The notes under the pieces: generated by a model
Database searches by the model: none
Seen by the model: only the letters and a program-made list of their open reading frames with translations
What the model was told of the DNA's origin: nothing
Assembly (NCBI RefSeq): GCF_963974515.1
Contig: NZ_CAXBDD010000001.1
Coordinates: 62,001-126,000, forward strand
Origin: Sunxiuqinia sp963974515
GTDB lineage: Bacteria > Bacteroidota > Bacteroidia > Bacteroidales > Prolixibacteraceae
Length of the DNA stretch: 64,000 bases
Reading direction: 5' to 3'
Made by a program: the position numbers and the translations under genes
In this document: in pieces, positions 34,708-44,433 of the stretch
Position numbering within the stretch: position 1 is the first letter of the stretch
How the letters are laid out: every line of letters begins with the position of its first letter

Positions 34708-37700
34708 CTAATAGCGTGAAATAATTATTTTCCCTGTTTTACTGGCTGAATATCCATCCTCAGCCGTAATGGTCACCCGATACAAATAAGCACCATCGCG
34801 TATTAGCATCTGGCTTTCATTGATTTGCCATACCAAAGGTAAACTTCTGGTTCCATTCGAGCCCAAACGCTGGCTTAAAATATCGACCAAACTTCCGGAG
34901 AAATTAAAAATTTCCAGCTGGGTGTCGAATGAAACACCCGGCCGGTTGTGAGAAAAAACAATGTTGGTGAAGTCACGAGCCGGATTAGGATACGCTTCAA
35001 CTTCAATAATCTCGAGGCTTGCATCAACAACAAAACGAATCTCAACTTCCGTCGAGTTATTTAACACATCCCACACCTTGAATTTCAGCGTATGTTCGCC
35101 AACACTCAAATTGTTGAGCGGAAAGATAACCTGCCCTTTTTTATAGCTATCCTTTTCACTCAGGTAATAGTCATTCAGAATAAAAACATTGGCGTAATCG
35201 TTATCCAATACGGCCGTGATGTCGTGTCCAATTCCCACCCCGATGGTGTTGATTCCATTTTCATCTTCGATATCAGCAATTAGCACCGCGTTTTTTCCGA
35301 CCTCATCACCTGAACGGAAGTCCTGATCATTTAAGAACAAATCAACCAGTGGACCTTCGGTGTCGTTGATCGAACCATTGGCCGCGCCGCCAATCTTGAA
35401 GTTCTCAAAAACGCCATGCGCATCGGTGGTTCCATTGTTGGCATAATAGCTGATTTTACCCTCGCCAACCGCATAGGAAATATCTTTCGGCACAATAAAC
35501 GAGAACTCAAATCGCCCGTTCGTGACTGTTGTCACGCCTTTATGGATAATGTGATCCTGCATTTCAAAACTAAACGGTGCCTGTTCTCCATTACCTAAGG
35601 TTTCCAAACCATACTTTTTATCGTAGACTACAGAAATTAGTTCACCATTAAAACTTTCCAGCAGACTTCCAGCATGATCGGCAATTCTTCCGGCAACGGT
35701 AACAATTGCTAAGGCTCCAATCGTGTCCGTCACCTCCACAACGGGCTCGCCATTAATGGTTTCCGTTTCGACCCGGTATTTCGGGAAAGCCAAGCTCAAA
35801 GCAGGATCAGCCAGCAAAGTGAAATTTCGCTTATTAATACCTGTGCTGATCCCGTTTTTTGAACGCTTCAACACATCGCCCATTCTTAATTTATTTCCGT
35901 TTACGTCCTGGCTAAACACGTGCTCATAAAATTCTTTGTTCAGAATGAAATTTGGAGTTGAGTAAACAACTCGCGTCGTACTGAAAAGCCCGATTCCACC
36001 GCCATTGGGATTAAACAGAATGTGCTCCCCGCCCGATTTTTCATCCGCATCGAAGCGGCTGATTTCGCAAGTTGCGGTTACAAAAATGGGCAGCTTGTCG
36101 TAATTCGACCAGTTGTCAATTTCATTGGTTCCCAGCACTTTTTCATGGGCCAGCGCTGTTTCGTTCGCATGCCCGGTGTAATTTAGAATCAGAACACCTT
36201 CTTTTACCCGATTATTAATTGCTTCGGTCACCTCGGGATAGCGATCACCACTGGTTGTTGATTTTTCTTCGTAGGCATCGAAGTAAATTTTATCGGTATA
36301 AAAAGCCGGATTTGTTTCATTTACAGTCGTTGCCAAATTCTCGGCCTGACTCATGTGTGTATTGGCATCTTCATCATCGCCAATGAAAGTGATCACATTT
36401 CGCCATTCGCCAAGCGAATTTGCACTGGCGTAACCCTTGATTTTATCAACAGCAATTTTTGCTTCCTCAGTTGTATTTGCAGGAATCCTCCCAATACCCA
36501 AATCAATCATACCAGTATATTCTCCTTCGCCATCATCGAGCAGAACAAAAAAATCGTCGGTTACAAACGACGAGGTTGGCAACAGCGAATTGGGCGACTG
36601 ATAAGTCAAAATGTAGTTGGTGGCCTGCCCGCCAATGTTTTTATTGTCATAACTTCCATCTCCAAACAGCAACACGTATTTCAGCGAAGAATTGGTCTGA
36701 TCATACAACATTTTCAGGAAATTCCGAATCCCGGCAACATCAGGTGCCCCGCCCGAAAATTCGTTGTAAATTTTTGCTGGTGTCACCACCTCAACGGCAA
36801 GTTGATCGTTCTGTTCGTGAAATTGAGCCAGGCTGTTCGCTTCATTTAAAAAGTCGGGATGAACAATGATTACCATGTCTATACCTGAAAGCTGGTGCAG
36901 GTTTTGACTGCCGACATCACCCACCCATTCGGGTTCGGGCAAAGCCGCACTGGTTCGAAAAGCAGCAAACTCGCGTAATTTGTCAGTTGCAACTTTAAAA
37001 CTTGCCTGAATGTTTTCGGTTGAAAATGGAACCGCTTCAGGCGAAGCAAAATTCGTGACATCCCAAATTTTCAGATCAGTTTCGGAAACCGTCAGTTGAA
37101 ATTCGGTGATATTTCCCGGGCCAACACTTGCCAGATCCCGGAATAACAGTTGGTCATCCACCTCTAACTTTCGCTTGTAATTAACTGTAACAAAATCCAG
37201 CCAGGCATAGGAAGTGCTGTTCGAAGCCGCAAATCTCAGCCCCACATCAATCAAATTTCCCGGATTGCCCACTTCGTAGGACTGGCCTTCCAAATCAGCA
37301 TACAATGCAATAGCATCACCTGTATTGACCGGAGAAAAGTTGATCGACTTAACACCAGAGCCATTGATAGTCACATCGAGCTTTGAATTGCTGCCAGACC
37401 TGCCGGCCGCCTCAACAAACACTTTTGCAGATTCGCCATTTGCAGGATTGCTCAGTGCAACCGTGATGATTCTGCTTTGTCCGTTTGAAAATTTTTCGCC
37501 AAACCAACGTCGTCCTGAGTGGATTAAATTTTCAAGCTCCATTTCACGAAAAATTCGCTCATCGAAAGTTGCGGTCTGATGAGTAATTTCGCCAGCTTCT
37601 TGTTGCGAAAGTCCAATGTTCTTTACACTTCCCTGATCTGACAAAAAATAATAAGCGTGATCCGAATAATCATTCAACTCGTGAGAAAATAAGCCCGTTT

Positions 37701-38424
37701 CCGGATTTAGCTGCCATTGGACAGTCCCTGTTGAGTAGAAGAAAATACAATCATTGCCTTGTCCATCTTTCGCATGAAGAACTGCATTTTGCTTTAAATC
37801 ATCAATATAAGACGCATCATTCATTTTAGGCAACATGTAACCTCCGTTGCCGTACAGACCAACAGAAGCCGGATTGGAAAAACCCCAGCTCTGCAGCTGC
37901 GCATAGCTTATTTTGTGAACGCCCTCCCCTGAGGTTCTAATTTTGACCCACTTCCCAGCCGATAGCACCGAACTTGATTTCCAGTCTTTCGTTTGAACGG
38001 ATGAAGATTTTGCTGTTGTTGAAGTGATTTGAATATCGAAAGAAATCAGCCTTTTAAGGTTTTGACCTTCGCGAATCAACGGAACAAATTCAATGATAGC
38101 CTGGTATTTTCCTTTAGAGCGAGTGTAGATTGGAACGATCGCTAATTGTTCATGAAGTGTGGAGTAGCTTTTATTCAAGCTTGATGGCAACAGTTCAAAA
38201 ACCGGATTGATAATTTCAACCCGCTGATTCGAAGCATCCAGCTTGAATGTCTCCTGATAAACCGGCAGCCCTTCGGTGTTAACATAGGCACCTGGAAGCT
38301 TTGTAAGAGTCTCCAAAGGGACTCCCTCTGCTGCTTCATGCCAGCTGATATTCCTATTGATATTCTGTGCCCAGACAGAACCCGACAAAAGGACCAAAAG
38401 GCCAAAATAAAGGTACTTTTTCAT
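34708..38424 (-). CDS. porU: type IX secretion sortase PorU
   Basis: A 1238-residue gingipain-like (peptidase C25) sortase that removes the C-terminal signal from type IX cargo and links it to anionic lipopolysaccharide at the cell surface. It has a signal peptide (LYFGLLVLLSGSVWA), a long N-terminal beta-rich region, and the C25 domain with catalytic His in LNYTGHANETALAHEKV and Cys in FVTATCEISRFD. The C-terminal sorting-type domain (EVEAYPNPARDFTNIVFS to GKIIISRY) is retained in PorU. The ATG at 38424 is used; 38427 is TTG. A consensus promoter lies at 38460-38490. Confidence 0.95.
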   Translation of the reverse strand: MKKYLYFGLLVLLSGSVWAQNINRNISWHEAAEGVPLETLTKLPGAYVNTEGLPVYQETFKLDASNQRVEIINPVFELLPSSLNKSYSTLHEQLAIVPIYTRSKGKYQAIIEFVPLIREGQNLKRLISFDIQITSTTAKSSSVQTKDWKSSSVLSAGKWVKIRTSGEGVHKISYAQLQSWGFSNPASVGLYGNGGYMLPKMNDASYIDDLKQNAVLHAKDGQGNDCIFFYSTGTVQWQLNPETGLFSHELNDYSDHAYYFLSDQGSVKNIGLSQQEAGEITHQTATFDERIFREMELENLIHSGRRWFGEKFSNGQSRIITVALSNPANGESAKVFVEAAGRSGSNSKLDVTINGSGVKSINFSPVNTGDAIALYADLEGQSYEVGNPGNLIDVGLRFAASNSTSYAWLDFVTVNYKRKLEVDDQLLFRDLASVGPGNITEFQLTVSETDLKIWDVTNFASPEAVPFSTENIQASFKVATDKLREFAAFRTSAALPEPEWVGDVGSQNLHQLSGIDMVIIVHPDFLNEANSLAQFHEQNDQLAVEVVTPAKIYNEFSGGAPDVAGIRNFLKMLYDQTNSSLKYVLLFGDGSYDNKNIGGQATNYILTYQSPNSLLPTSSFVTDDFFVLLDDGEGEYTGMIDLGIGRIPANTTEEAKIAVDKIKGYASANSLGEWRNVITFIGDDEDANTHMSQAENLATTVNETNPAFYTDKIYFDAYEEKSTTSGDRYPEVTEAINNRVKEGVLILNYTGHANETALAHEKVLGTNEIDNWSNYDKLPIFVTATCEISRFDADEKSGGEHILFNPNGGGIGLFSTTRVVYSTPNFILNKEFYEHVFSQDVNGNKLRMGDVLKRSKNGISTGINKRNFTLLADPALSLAFPKYRVETETINGEPVVEVTDTIGALAIVTVAGRIADHAGSLLESFNGELISVVYDKKYGLETLGNGEQAPFSFEMQDHIIHKGVTTVTNGRFEFSFIVPKDISYAVGEGKISYYANNGTTDAHGVFENFKIGGAANGSINDTEGPLVDLFLNDQDFRSGDEVGKNAVLIADIEDENGINTIGVGIGHDITAVLDNDYANVFILNDYYLSEKDSYKKGQVIFPLNNLSVGEHTLKFKVWDVLNNSTEVEIRFVVDASLEIIEVEAYPNPARDFTNIVFSHNRPGVSFDTQLEIFNFSGSLVDILSQRLGSNGTRSLPLVWQINESQMLIRDGAYLYRVTITAEDGYSASKTGKIIISRY

Positions 38425-38459
38425 CAAAGCAAACTCCCCGGTATAAATTAGAAATAGAG

Positions 38460-38490
38460 CAAATTTACATTATTGTAAACAACGGCCAAA
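38460..38490 (-). promoter_or_regulatory. porU promoter (consensus)
   Basis: On the minus strand TTTG (38487-38490), exactly 19 bases, then TAAATTTG (38460-38467), a full consensus match. The predicted leader is about 30 bases. Confidence 0.75.
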
Positions 38491-38609
38491 CGAGGATGGT
38501 CTCAAATTTTGGTTAATCGAATTGCAAAATCGCAAAAATACAAAGAGCAATCAACAATTTCTCACTAAAAAGTTATCTCACCCAAACAATAAGAATAGAA
38601 CAATTTAGT

Positions 38610-38617
38610 TATATTTG
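38610..38617 (+). promoter_or_regulatory. gldJ -7 element
   Basis: TATATTTG at 38610-38617, with no good -33 partner. A transcript start about seven bases further on lies downstream of the GTG at 38617, which favours the ATG at 38647 as the gene start. Confidence 0.45.
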
Positions 38618-38646
38618 TGCATAATAAAATCAAACTGAGAATACAG

Positions 38647-40098
38647 ATGATGAAATTTAGGGCCTTATTATTTTTAGGTTTGGCTGTCTTAGTGGCAGGC
38701 TGCGGGTTGTTGGGGAAAGGTGGAAAAGCTAAGAAAACATCAAGTACAACCGGATGGGAATACAACAACCCAGACAATGGGGGTTTTCAATCTGACGGTG
38801 ATTACAATCAAGTCACCGGACCTGGATTAACGTTTATTGAGGGTGGAACTTTCACCATGGGACGTGTAGAACAAGATGTCATGTACGATTGGAACAATGT
38901 GCCTCGCCGCGTAACCGTCGCATCGTTCTATATGGATGAAACAGAAGTTTCGAACCTGGACTACCGCGAATTTATATTCTGGCTGGAAAGGGTTTACCCG
39001 GAAAATCCGGAAAAAACGAATATGGCCCTACCCGACACTTTGGTTTGGCGAAAGGAATTAGGTTACAATGATCCATACATACAAAATTATTTCAGACATC
39101 CGGCCTACAGCGATTATCCGGTTGTTGGAGTGAGTTGGTTACAAGCGGATGCCTACTGTAAGTGGAGAACTGATCGCGTCAATGAAAAAATTCTGGTTGA
39201 CCGTGGCATCTTGCAACACGACAATACTCAAGGAGGACAAAACGTTTACACCACTGACAGTTATCTGGCTGGTCTTTATCAAGGCACAGAAGGTGAAGAC
39301 CCGATGGAGGATGCCGCGGGTAATGCACGTAAGCTAAAGTGGGAAGATGGTGTACTACTTCCAAACTACCGCCTCCCAACCGAAGCCGAGTGGGAATATG
39401 CAGCTTACGGTTTGATCGGAAACGCTGAAGGTGAATTGCTGACCGAAAGAAAACTGTACCCTTGGAATGGGAGTTATCTCAGGGACGATTCGAAAAAGAA
39501 CCGGGGTGACCTGATGGCAAACTTCGTCCGGGGCCGGGGTGACATGATGGGTATGGCTGGTTCATTGAATGACAATGCGGACATTACCGCACCCGTAAAT
39601 TCTTACAACCCGAACGATTATGGCCTGTACTGCATGGCTGGAAATGTAAACGAATGGGTTGCTGATGTTTACCGCCCTCTCAACCAACAAGATGTGGAAG
39701 AATTTCAACCCTTCCGTGGTAATGTATTTACCCAGTACCGTCGCGATGCCGATGGCAACCTCATACGAAACGAATATGGTGAATTGGTTCAGGACACCAT
39801 TGCTGACTACCGTAATTTTGAAGATGGCGACTATCGTTCTCAAATCATTGAAGGACCGGACTGGCAAGCAATGCAGGATCAACTGTCCACTGAAGATATG
39901 TATTTGAAATCGGAAGAAGCTGGTCAGTTTACCTCGCTGATTTCAGACAATGTACGCGTATATAAAGGTGGATCGTGGAAAGACCGGGCCTATTGGTTAA
40001 TTCCTGGAACCAGAAGATATTTGGTACAAGATCAGGCAACCAACGACATTGGTTTCCGATGTGCCATGACAAGAGTAGGAAGTCCGCAAGGATTCTAA
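38647..40098 (+). CDS. gldJ: GldJ-type gliding/secretion lipoprotein (SUMF1 fold)
   Basis: A 483-residue lipoprotein (signal ALLFLGLAVLVAGC) with a formylglycine-generating-enzyme/SUMF1-like fold: FIEGGTFTMGRVEQDVMYDW, YMDETEVSNLDYREFIFW, LPTEAEWEYAAYG, MAGNVNEWVADVYRP, YKGGSWKDRAYW and DIGFRCAMTR. GldJ and its relative GldK/PorK form the ring of the type IX secretion and gliding machinery. Placement next to porU and upstream of murF is the arrangement seen in flavobacteria, which favours GldJ over GldK. The enzymatic Cys residues of true SUMF1 are not expected to function. A strong terminator follows. Confidence 0.88.
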   Translation: MMKFRALLFLGLAVLVAGCGLLGKGGKAKKTSSTTGWEYNNPDNGGFQSDGDYNQVTGPGLTFIEGGTFTMGRVEQDVMYDWNNVPRRVTVASFYMDETEVSNLDYREFIFWLERVYPENPEKTNMALPDTLVWRKELGYNDPYIQNYFRHPAYSDYPVVGVSWLQADAYCKWRTDRVNEKILVDRGILQHDNTQGGQNVYTTDSYLAGLYQGTEGEDPMEDAAGNARKLKWEDGVLLPNYRLPTEAEWEYAAYGLIGNAEGELLTERKLYPWNGSYLRDDSKKNRGDLMANFVRGRGDMMGMAGSLNDNADITAPVNSYNPNDYGLYCMAGNVNEWVADVYRPLNQQDVEEFQPFRGNVFTQYRRDADGNLIRNEYGELVQDTIADYRNFEDGDYRSQIIEGPDWQAMQDQLSTEDMYLKSEEAGQFTSLISDNVRVYKGGSWKDRAYWLIPGTRRYLVQDQATNDIGFRCAMTRVGSPQGF

Positions 40099-40123
40099 AA
40101 AAGATAGAATTTCACAATTTAAA

Positions 40124-40158
40124 CCTCATCCGGCAGCTGCCGGATGAGGCTTATTTTT
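40124..40158 (+). terminator. strong terminator between gldJ and murF
   Basis: A perfect palindrome CCTCATCCGGCAG/CTGCCGGATGAGG (40124-40149), a 10-base stem with a six-base loop (or longer without loop), is followed by TTATTTTT. The T run ends only ten bases before the murF start. Confidence 0.88.
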
Positions 40159-40167
40159 GGAAAAAGA

Positions 40168-41460
40168 ATGATTATAGAACAACTCTATCAGCGGTTTCTG
40201 GAACACCCAATCGTTTCAACCGATAGCCGAAACATTGTCCCGGGCTGCATCTTCTTCGCTTTGAAAGGACCGAACTTTGATGGCAACCAATATGCAGCAG
40301 ATGCTCTCAGCAAGGGAGCAGCCTGGTCGGTGGTGGATGATCAAAGTCTTCCAGAAAATGAAAAATTCATCGTTGTTTGCGATGTACTTCAGGCTTTGCA
40401 ACAACTGGCCTCGTTCCACCGGAAACAGCTAGCCATTCCAGTGTTAGGCATTACCGGGTCGAACGGTAAAACCACCACAAAAGAATTGATCGTTGCCGTA
40501 CTTCAGCAGAAATATCGGGTAAGTTCGACTCAGGGCAACCTGAACAACCACATTGGGGTTCCGTTGACTTTATTGAAAATGAATGATCACACCGAAATTG
40601 GAATCGTTGAAATGGGTGCCAACCATCCGGGCGAGATTGCGGAACTTTGTCAAATTGCTGATCCCGACCTTGGAATAATCACCAACATTGGGAAAGCACA
40701 CCTCGAAGGTTTTGGTTCATTTGAAGGCGTGGTCCGCACCAAATCCGAATTGTACGATTACCTGCGGGAGAAAAAAGAAGCTTGCTTTATCAATATTGAC
40801 AATGCGCTCTTAATGAAACAGGCCGAGGGACTGAAAAAAATGACCTACGGCAGTTCAGAGCAGGCACAACTTCGTGGTGAGTTGCAGGATTCAGCCTATT
40901 ATTTAACCGTCAAGGCACTGTTCCCAAAAGGATGGCTCTACCTGAAATCAAAACTGATTGGCGCATACAATTTTGAAAACCTGCTGGCTGCCGCACGTAT
41001 CGGCTTGCATTTCGAGGTTGACCCCCTGAAGATCCAAAAAGCCATTGAGCAATACACTCCAACGAATAACCGCTCGCAACTCATCACAAAAGGAAGTAAC
41101 AAAATCATCATGGATGCCTATAATGCCAACCCCACGAGCATGATGGCAGCCCTGAAAAACTTTGAAGCCATCAATCAACCCAACAAGATCGTTATTTTGG
41201 GTGACATGCTTGAATTGGGGAACGATTCAAAGGAGGAACATCAGAAGATTGCAGACTATCTCAGCGAACAAAATTTCGATTCCATCCTCTTGGTCGGCAA
41301 GGAATTTTCGGCAGCCCGAACAGGTACAAAAACAAAGAAGTTCGAACACGTCGAACTTCTTACTAACTACCTATATGAATTAAACCCAATGGAAAACAGA
41401 CTAATCCTGATCAAAGGGTCTCGTGGAATTAAGCTCGAACGAGCTCTTGACCAAATCTAG
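40168..41460 (+). CDS. murF: UDP-MurNAc-tripeptide D-Ala-D-Ala ligase MurF
   Basis: A 430-residue Mur ligase adding D-alanyl-D-alanine to UDP-MurNAc-tripeptide, the last cytoplasmic step in peptidoglycan precursor synthesis. Motifs are STDSRNIVPGCIFFALKG at the N-terminal domain, the P-loop VLGITGSNGKTTTKELI, GIVEMGANHPGEIAELCQIA, and the C-terminal domain from IIMDAYNANPTSMMAAL. The ATG at 40168 is chosen because the upstream in-frame codon at 40144 lies inside a terminator hairpin. It follows gldJ but is separated from it by that terminator. Confidence 0.96.
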   Translation: MIIEQLYQRFLEHPIVSTDSRNIVPGCIFFALKGPNFDGNQYAADALSKGAAWSVVDDQSLPENEKFIVVCDVLQALQQLASFHRKQLAIPVLGITGSNGKTTTKELIVAVLQQKYRVSSTQGNLNNHIGVPLTLLKMNDHTEIGIVEMGANHPGEIAELCQIADPDLGIITNIGKAHLEGFGSFEGVVRTKSELYDYLREKKEACFINIDNALLMKQAEGLKKMTYGSSEQAQLRGELQDSAYYLTVKALFPKGWLYLKSKLIGAYNFENLLAAARIGLHFEVDPLKIQKAIEQYTPTNNRSQLITKGSNKIIMDAYNANPTSMMAALKNFEAINQPNKIVILGDMLELGNDSKEEHQKIADYLSEQNFDSILLVGKEFSAARTGTKTKKFEHVELLTNYLYELNPMENRLILIKGSRGIKLERALDQI

Positions 41461-41484
41461 TTTACCTTCCTTTCAAATGGAAAA

Positions 41485-41853
41485 TTAATGAACTGGTTTT
41501 TCAACTTTCAATACTTCCGAAATGGCCTGCTCCAAAGTTGCCTTGGGTAAGGCTCCCTGAGCCATTTGTGGCTGGCTGTCTTTTGGAACAAACAGCAAGG
41601 AAGGAATACTCTGAATTCCGAACATGGCCGACAGCTCCCGCTGATCTTCCGTATCCACTTTATAAATCTTGATGGCTTCACCGTATTCCTTTTGAAGTTC
41701 TTCCAAAACAGGAGCTACCATCTTACAAGGTCCACACCAATCAGCATAAAAATCAATTAAGCAGGGTGCATCACCTTCATATTTCCAATCTTTATTTTGC
41801 TCAAAATTGAAAACTTTCTCTTTAAATGTCTCTTTCGTTAAATGTTCTAACAT
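41485..41853 (-). CDS. trxA: thioredoxin
   Basis: A 122-residue thioredoxin with the canonical active site FYADWCGPCKMVAPVLEELQ and the cis-proline motif IQSIPSLLFV. It is slightly longer than E. coli TrxA because of an N-terminal extension (NFEQNKDWKYEGDAPC) and has no signal peptide, so it acts in the cytoplasm. A TATATTTG -7 element lies upstream on the minus strand (41874-41881). The gene is monocistronic and converges on murF. Confidence 0.95.
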   Translation of the reverse strand: MLEHLTKETFKEKVFNFEQNKDWKYEGDAPCLIDFYADWCGPCKMVAPVLEELQKEYGEAIKIYKVDTEDQRELSAMFGIQSIPSLLFVPKDSQPQMAQGALPKATLEQAISEVLKVEKPVH

Positions 41854-42036
41854 GATTATCTGTTTTTATTATACAAATATATAAACTTTTAGATATTTCG
41901 ATATCAAGAATTATTCCGTTTGTTTTTATCTGCCGGAATTCCCCATAAGGTAGAGAAATAATTGTAATTTTGGCACAGTTTTAAACAATTTGTCACACTT
42001 ATTTCTTGTAATCAAGTTTAAAACCCGTATTTATTC

Positions 42037-43449
42037 ATGAAGAAACACCTGAAACACCCTATATTTTCTATCATTTCGAAAGAAGCTGACCAACTGCAAC
42101 AACCTTGCTTTGTGATCGGCGGTTTTGTCAGAGATTTGCTTTTGAAGCGAAATTCACCCGATATTGACGTGGTCACTTTAGGCAGCGGAATTGAATTAGC
42201 AAAAAGAGTTGCCCGCGAAATTGGCCCGAAAACACCGGTGAGTGTCTTTAAGAACTTTGGTACGGCCATGCTAAAGTACCAGAATCTCGAAGTCGAATTT
42301 GTGGGCGCCCGAAAAGAATCGTACCAACACGACTCGAGAAAACCCATTGTGGAGGACGGCACGCTTGAGGATGACCAGAGACGACGCGATTTCACCATCA
42401 ACGCCTTAGCCATTTGTCTCAACCAAGACCGATTTGGCGAGTTGATTGATCCTTTTGGTGGCATCGAAGACCTGAAGAACAAGATCCTCCGCACCCCGCT
42501 CGAACCTGGCATTACCTTTTCGGATGACCCGCTGCGGATGATGCGGGCGATTCGCTTTTCAACCCAGCTAAACTTCACCATTGAAGAGGAAACCCTAAAG
42601 TCGATTGCAGCCAATAAAGACCGAATCCGGATTGTCTCGAACGAGCGGATCATCGAAGAACTGAACAAGATTATCCTGGCCGGCAAACCGTCAAAAGGGT
42701 TTAAGCTATTGGAAAAAACAGGTTTACTAAAGCTGATTTTCCCGGAACTTGACCAGATGAAAGGCCGGGAAGAAGTGAATGGCATTGGTCACAAGGACAA
42801 CTTTTACCACACCTTGGAAGTGTTGGACCGCATTGTTCCGAATACGGATAATTTGTGGCTGCGCTGGTCGGCCCTGCTGCACGACATTGCCAAACCCCGC
42901 ACCAAAAAGTTTGTGCCGGGCATTGGATGGACATTCTATGCCCATAATTTCATGGGCGCCAAAATGATTCCCGGTATTTTTCGGAGGATGAAGCTTCCCA
43001 TGAACGAAAAAATGAAGTACATCCAGAAGATGGTCTCCTTGCACATGCGCCCAATTGTGCTTTCGGAAGAAGAAGTGACCGATTCGGCCATCCGGCGCTT
43101 GCTGTTTGAAGCCGGCGACGATATCGATGATCTGATGACGCTTTGCGAGGCTGACATCACCTCTAAAAATGAAGCGAAAGTCAAACGCTACCTGAAAAAT
43201 TTCCAACTGGTCCGGCAAAAACTGAAAGACCTGGAAGAACGCGATCATATTCGCAATTTTCAGCCGCCAGTCTCAGGGGAAGAAATTATGGAAGTCTTTA
43301 ACCTGAAACCATCGCGCGAAGTTGGCGATATCAAAAACGCCATTAAGGAAGCGATTTTGGAAGGTGAAATTCATAACGACCACGACGAAGCCTTTCAGTA
43401 TATGATGAAAGTAGCGGAGAAAATGGGGCTGAAGCCGACAGCAGAATAA
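42037..43449 (+). CDS. cca: CCA tRNA nucleotidyltransferase
   Basis: A 470-residue class II nucleotidyltransferase that adds or repairs the CCA end of tRNAs. The palm has the signature VIGGFVRDLLLKRNSPDIDV with catalytic Asp pair, then EFVGARKESYQHDSRKPIVE, the RRDFTINALAI motif, and DDPLRMMRAIRFSTQLNFTI. An HD domain follows (LLHDIAKPRTK, with HMRPIVLSE). It is essential here if other tRNA genes, like the tRNA-His in this window, lack an encoded CCA. A TAATTTTG -7 element lies at 41965-41972. Confidence 0.93.
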   Translation: MKKHLKHPIFSIISKEADQLQQPCFVIGGFVRDLLLKRNSPDIDVVTLGSGIELAKRVAREIGPKTPVSVFKNFGTAMLKYQNLEVEFVGARKESYQHDSRKPIVEDGTLEDDQRRRDFTINALAICLNQDRFGELIDPFGGIEDLKNKILRTPLEPGITFSDDPLRMMRAIRFSTQLNFTIEEETLKSIAANKDRIRIVSNERIIEELNKIILAGKPSKGFKLLEKTGLLKLIFPELDQMKGREEVNGIGHKDNFYHTLEVLDRIVPNTDNLWLRWSALLHDIAKPRTKKFVPGIGWTFYAHNFMGAKMIPGIFRRMKLPMNEKMKYIQKMVSLHMRPIVLSEEEVTDSAIRRLLFEAGDDIDDLMTLCEADITSKNEAKVKRYLKNFQLVRQKLKDLEERDHIRNFQPPVSGEEIMEVFNLKPSREVGDIKNAIKEAILEGEIHNDHDEAFQYMMKVAEKMGLKPTAE

Positions 43450-43572
43450 ATCCACACAATGCCACATCAGCAAGCTTTCAAATCCGCATTTGCGATAGCC
43501 GACTAACGGCCCTGACCTTTAGCCAATTTTTTCTTCCTCTTAAAGTTTGTCAATCCTACACCTTGTCGAATA

Positions 43573-44376
43573 TCATGCTTTTGATGTTCCGAAAAAACGC
43601 GTAAACTTTGGCAATAGCACTTTTGCATTGACCAGATGATCTTGTCCGGCAATTATCTCAAAAGCCGCGGCGGGTATTGCCTTTGCTATTTCTTCACCTA
43701 CAGCGCGAACACTTTCAGGGCTTTTGCTCCCAACAAGTACCAAGGTAGGTATTTTAATTTCTTTGAATCGGTTTAGTGGAGGAAAGTCTTTTGTGAGCTC
43801 GATATCATATGCCAGTGTTGGCGCAAGCGTGTGCATTTCCCTCCACCCGGGAAATAATGGCAAAAACAACACAAAGAACTTCGGCATACCGATGCCGCTT
43901 AAAAATGTCTTCATGGCACGTTTATTATTTTTCTGCGAAAGTTGCTTCATTACCTCCGCTGCCAATGCTTGGTACTTTGCCCGATCACTTTTTGTATGGA
44001 CATAGGGAGGGTCATAAACAATTACTTGATCTATTTTTTCATCCAGCCGCAAAGCTGCCTCAAGCGCCAAGACAGCACCTGATGAATGACCATACAAAAG
44101 CGCTTTACCTCCGCAAGCGTCTATTAGAACTTCCAGGTCATCAACTTCTTTGGAAATACTGTATGGTGCTGTATCCGAACTATCTCCGCGGCCACGACGA
44201 TCATAGTTATAAACCGTAAAATGCTTTGATAAGACTTTGACAACTTTCAAGATCGGGGGAAAATTTCGAAAGCAACTTGCCCCTGTTATACAAATTAAAG
44301 GTGGACCTGAACCAGTTACATCGTACGCAAGCTTAGTGCCATCTTTGGATGTTACATATTTCATTTTAGCCTCCAT
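43573..44376 (-). CDS. alpha/beta hydrolase
   Basis: A 267-residue alpha/beta-fold hydrolase. It opens with MKYVTSKDGTKLAYDVTGSG, has the oxyanion-region RRGRGDSSDTAP, the nucleophile elbow LLYGHSSGAVLAL (Ser), the acid after PTLVLVGSKSPES and the closing His in AGQDHLVN. The substrate is unknown. Similar proteins are annotated as esterases or haloperoxidase-like. The ATG at 44376 (MEAKMKYV) or 44364 begins the domain, and the longer frame runs through an insertion-sequence-like remnant and is not conserved. The gene lies next to a scar region and could be recently acquired. Confidence 0.85.
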   Translation of the reverse strand: MEAKMKYVTSKDGTKLAYDVTGSGPPLICITGASCFRNFPPILKVVKVLSKHFTVYNYDRRGRGDSSDTAPYSISKEVDDLEVLIDACGGKALLYGHSSGAVLALEAALRLDEKIDQVIVYDPPYVHTKSDRAKYQALAAEVMKQLSQKNNKRAMKTFLSGIGMPKFFVLFLPLFPGWREMHTLAPTLAYDIELTKDFPPLNRFKEIKIPTLVLVGSKSPESVRAVGEEIAKAIPAAAFEIIAGQDHLVNAKVLLPKFTRFFGTSKA

Positions 44377-44433
44377 ATTACTGCCGTTTGGGTTACAAGG
44401 CAAATCTCGCCAATAAATTCTTCGCTCTCGCAG

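Noticed and set aside
42018..42785. 255-residue minus-strand frame opposite the CCA-adding enzyme
   Set aside because: Ser-rich shadow of a clearly conserved gene.
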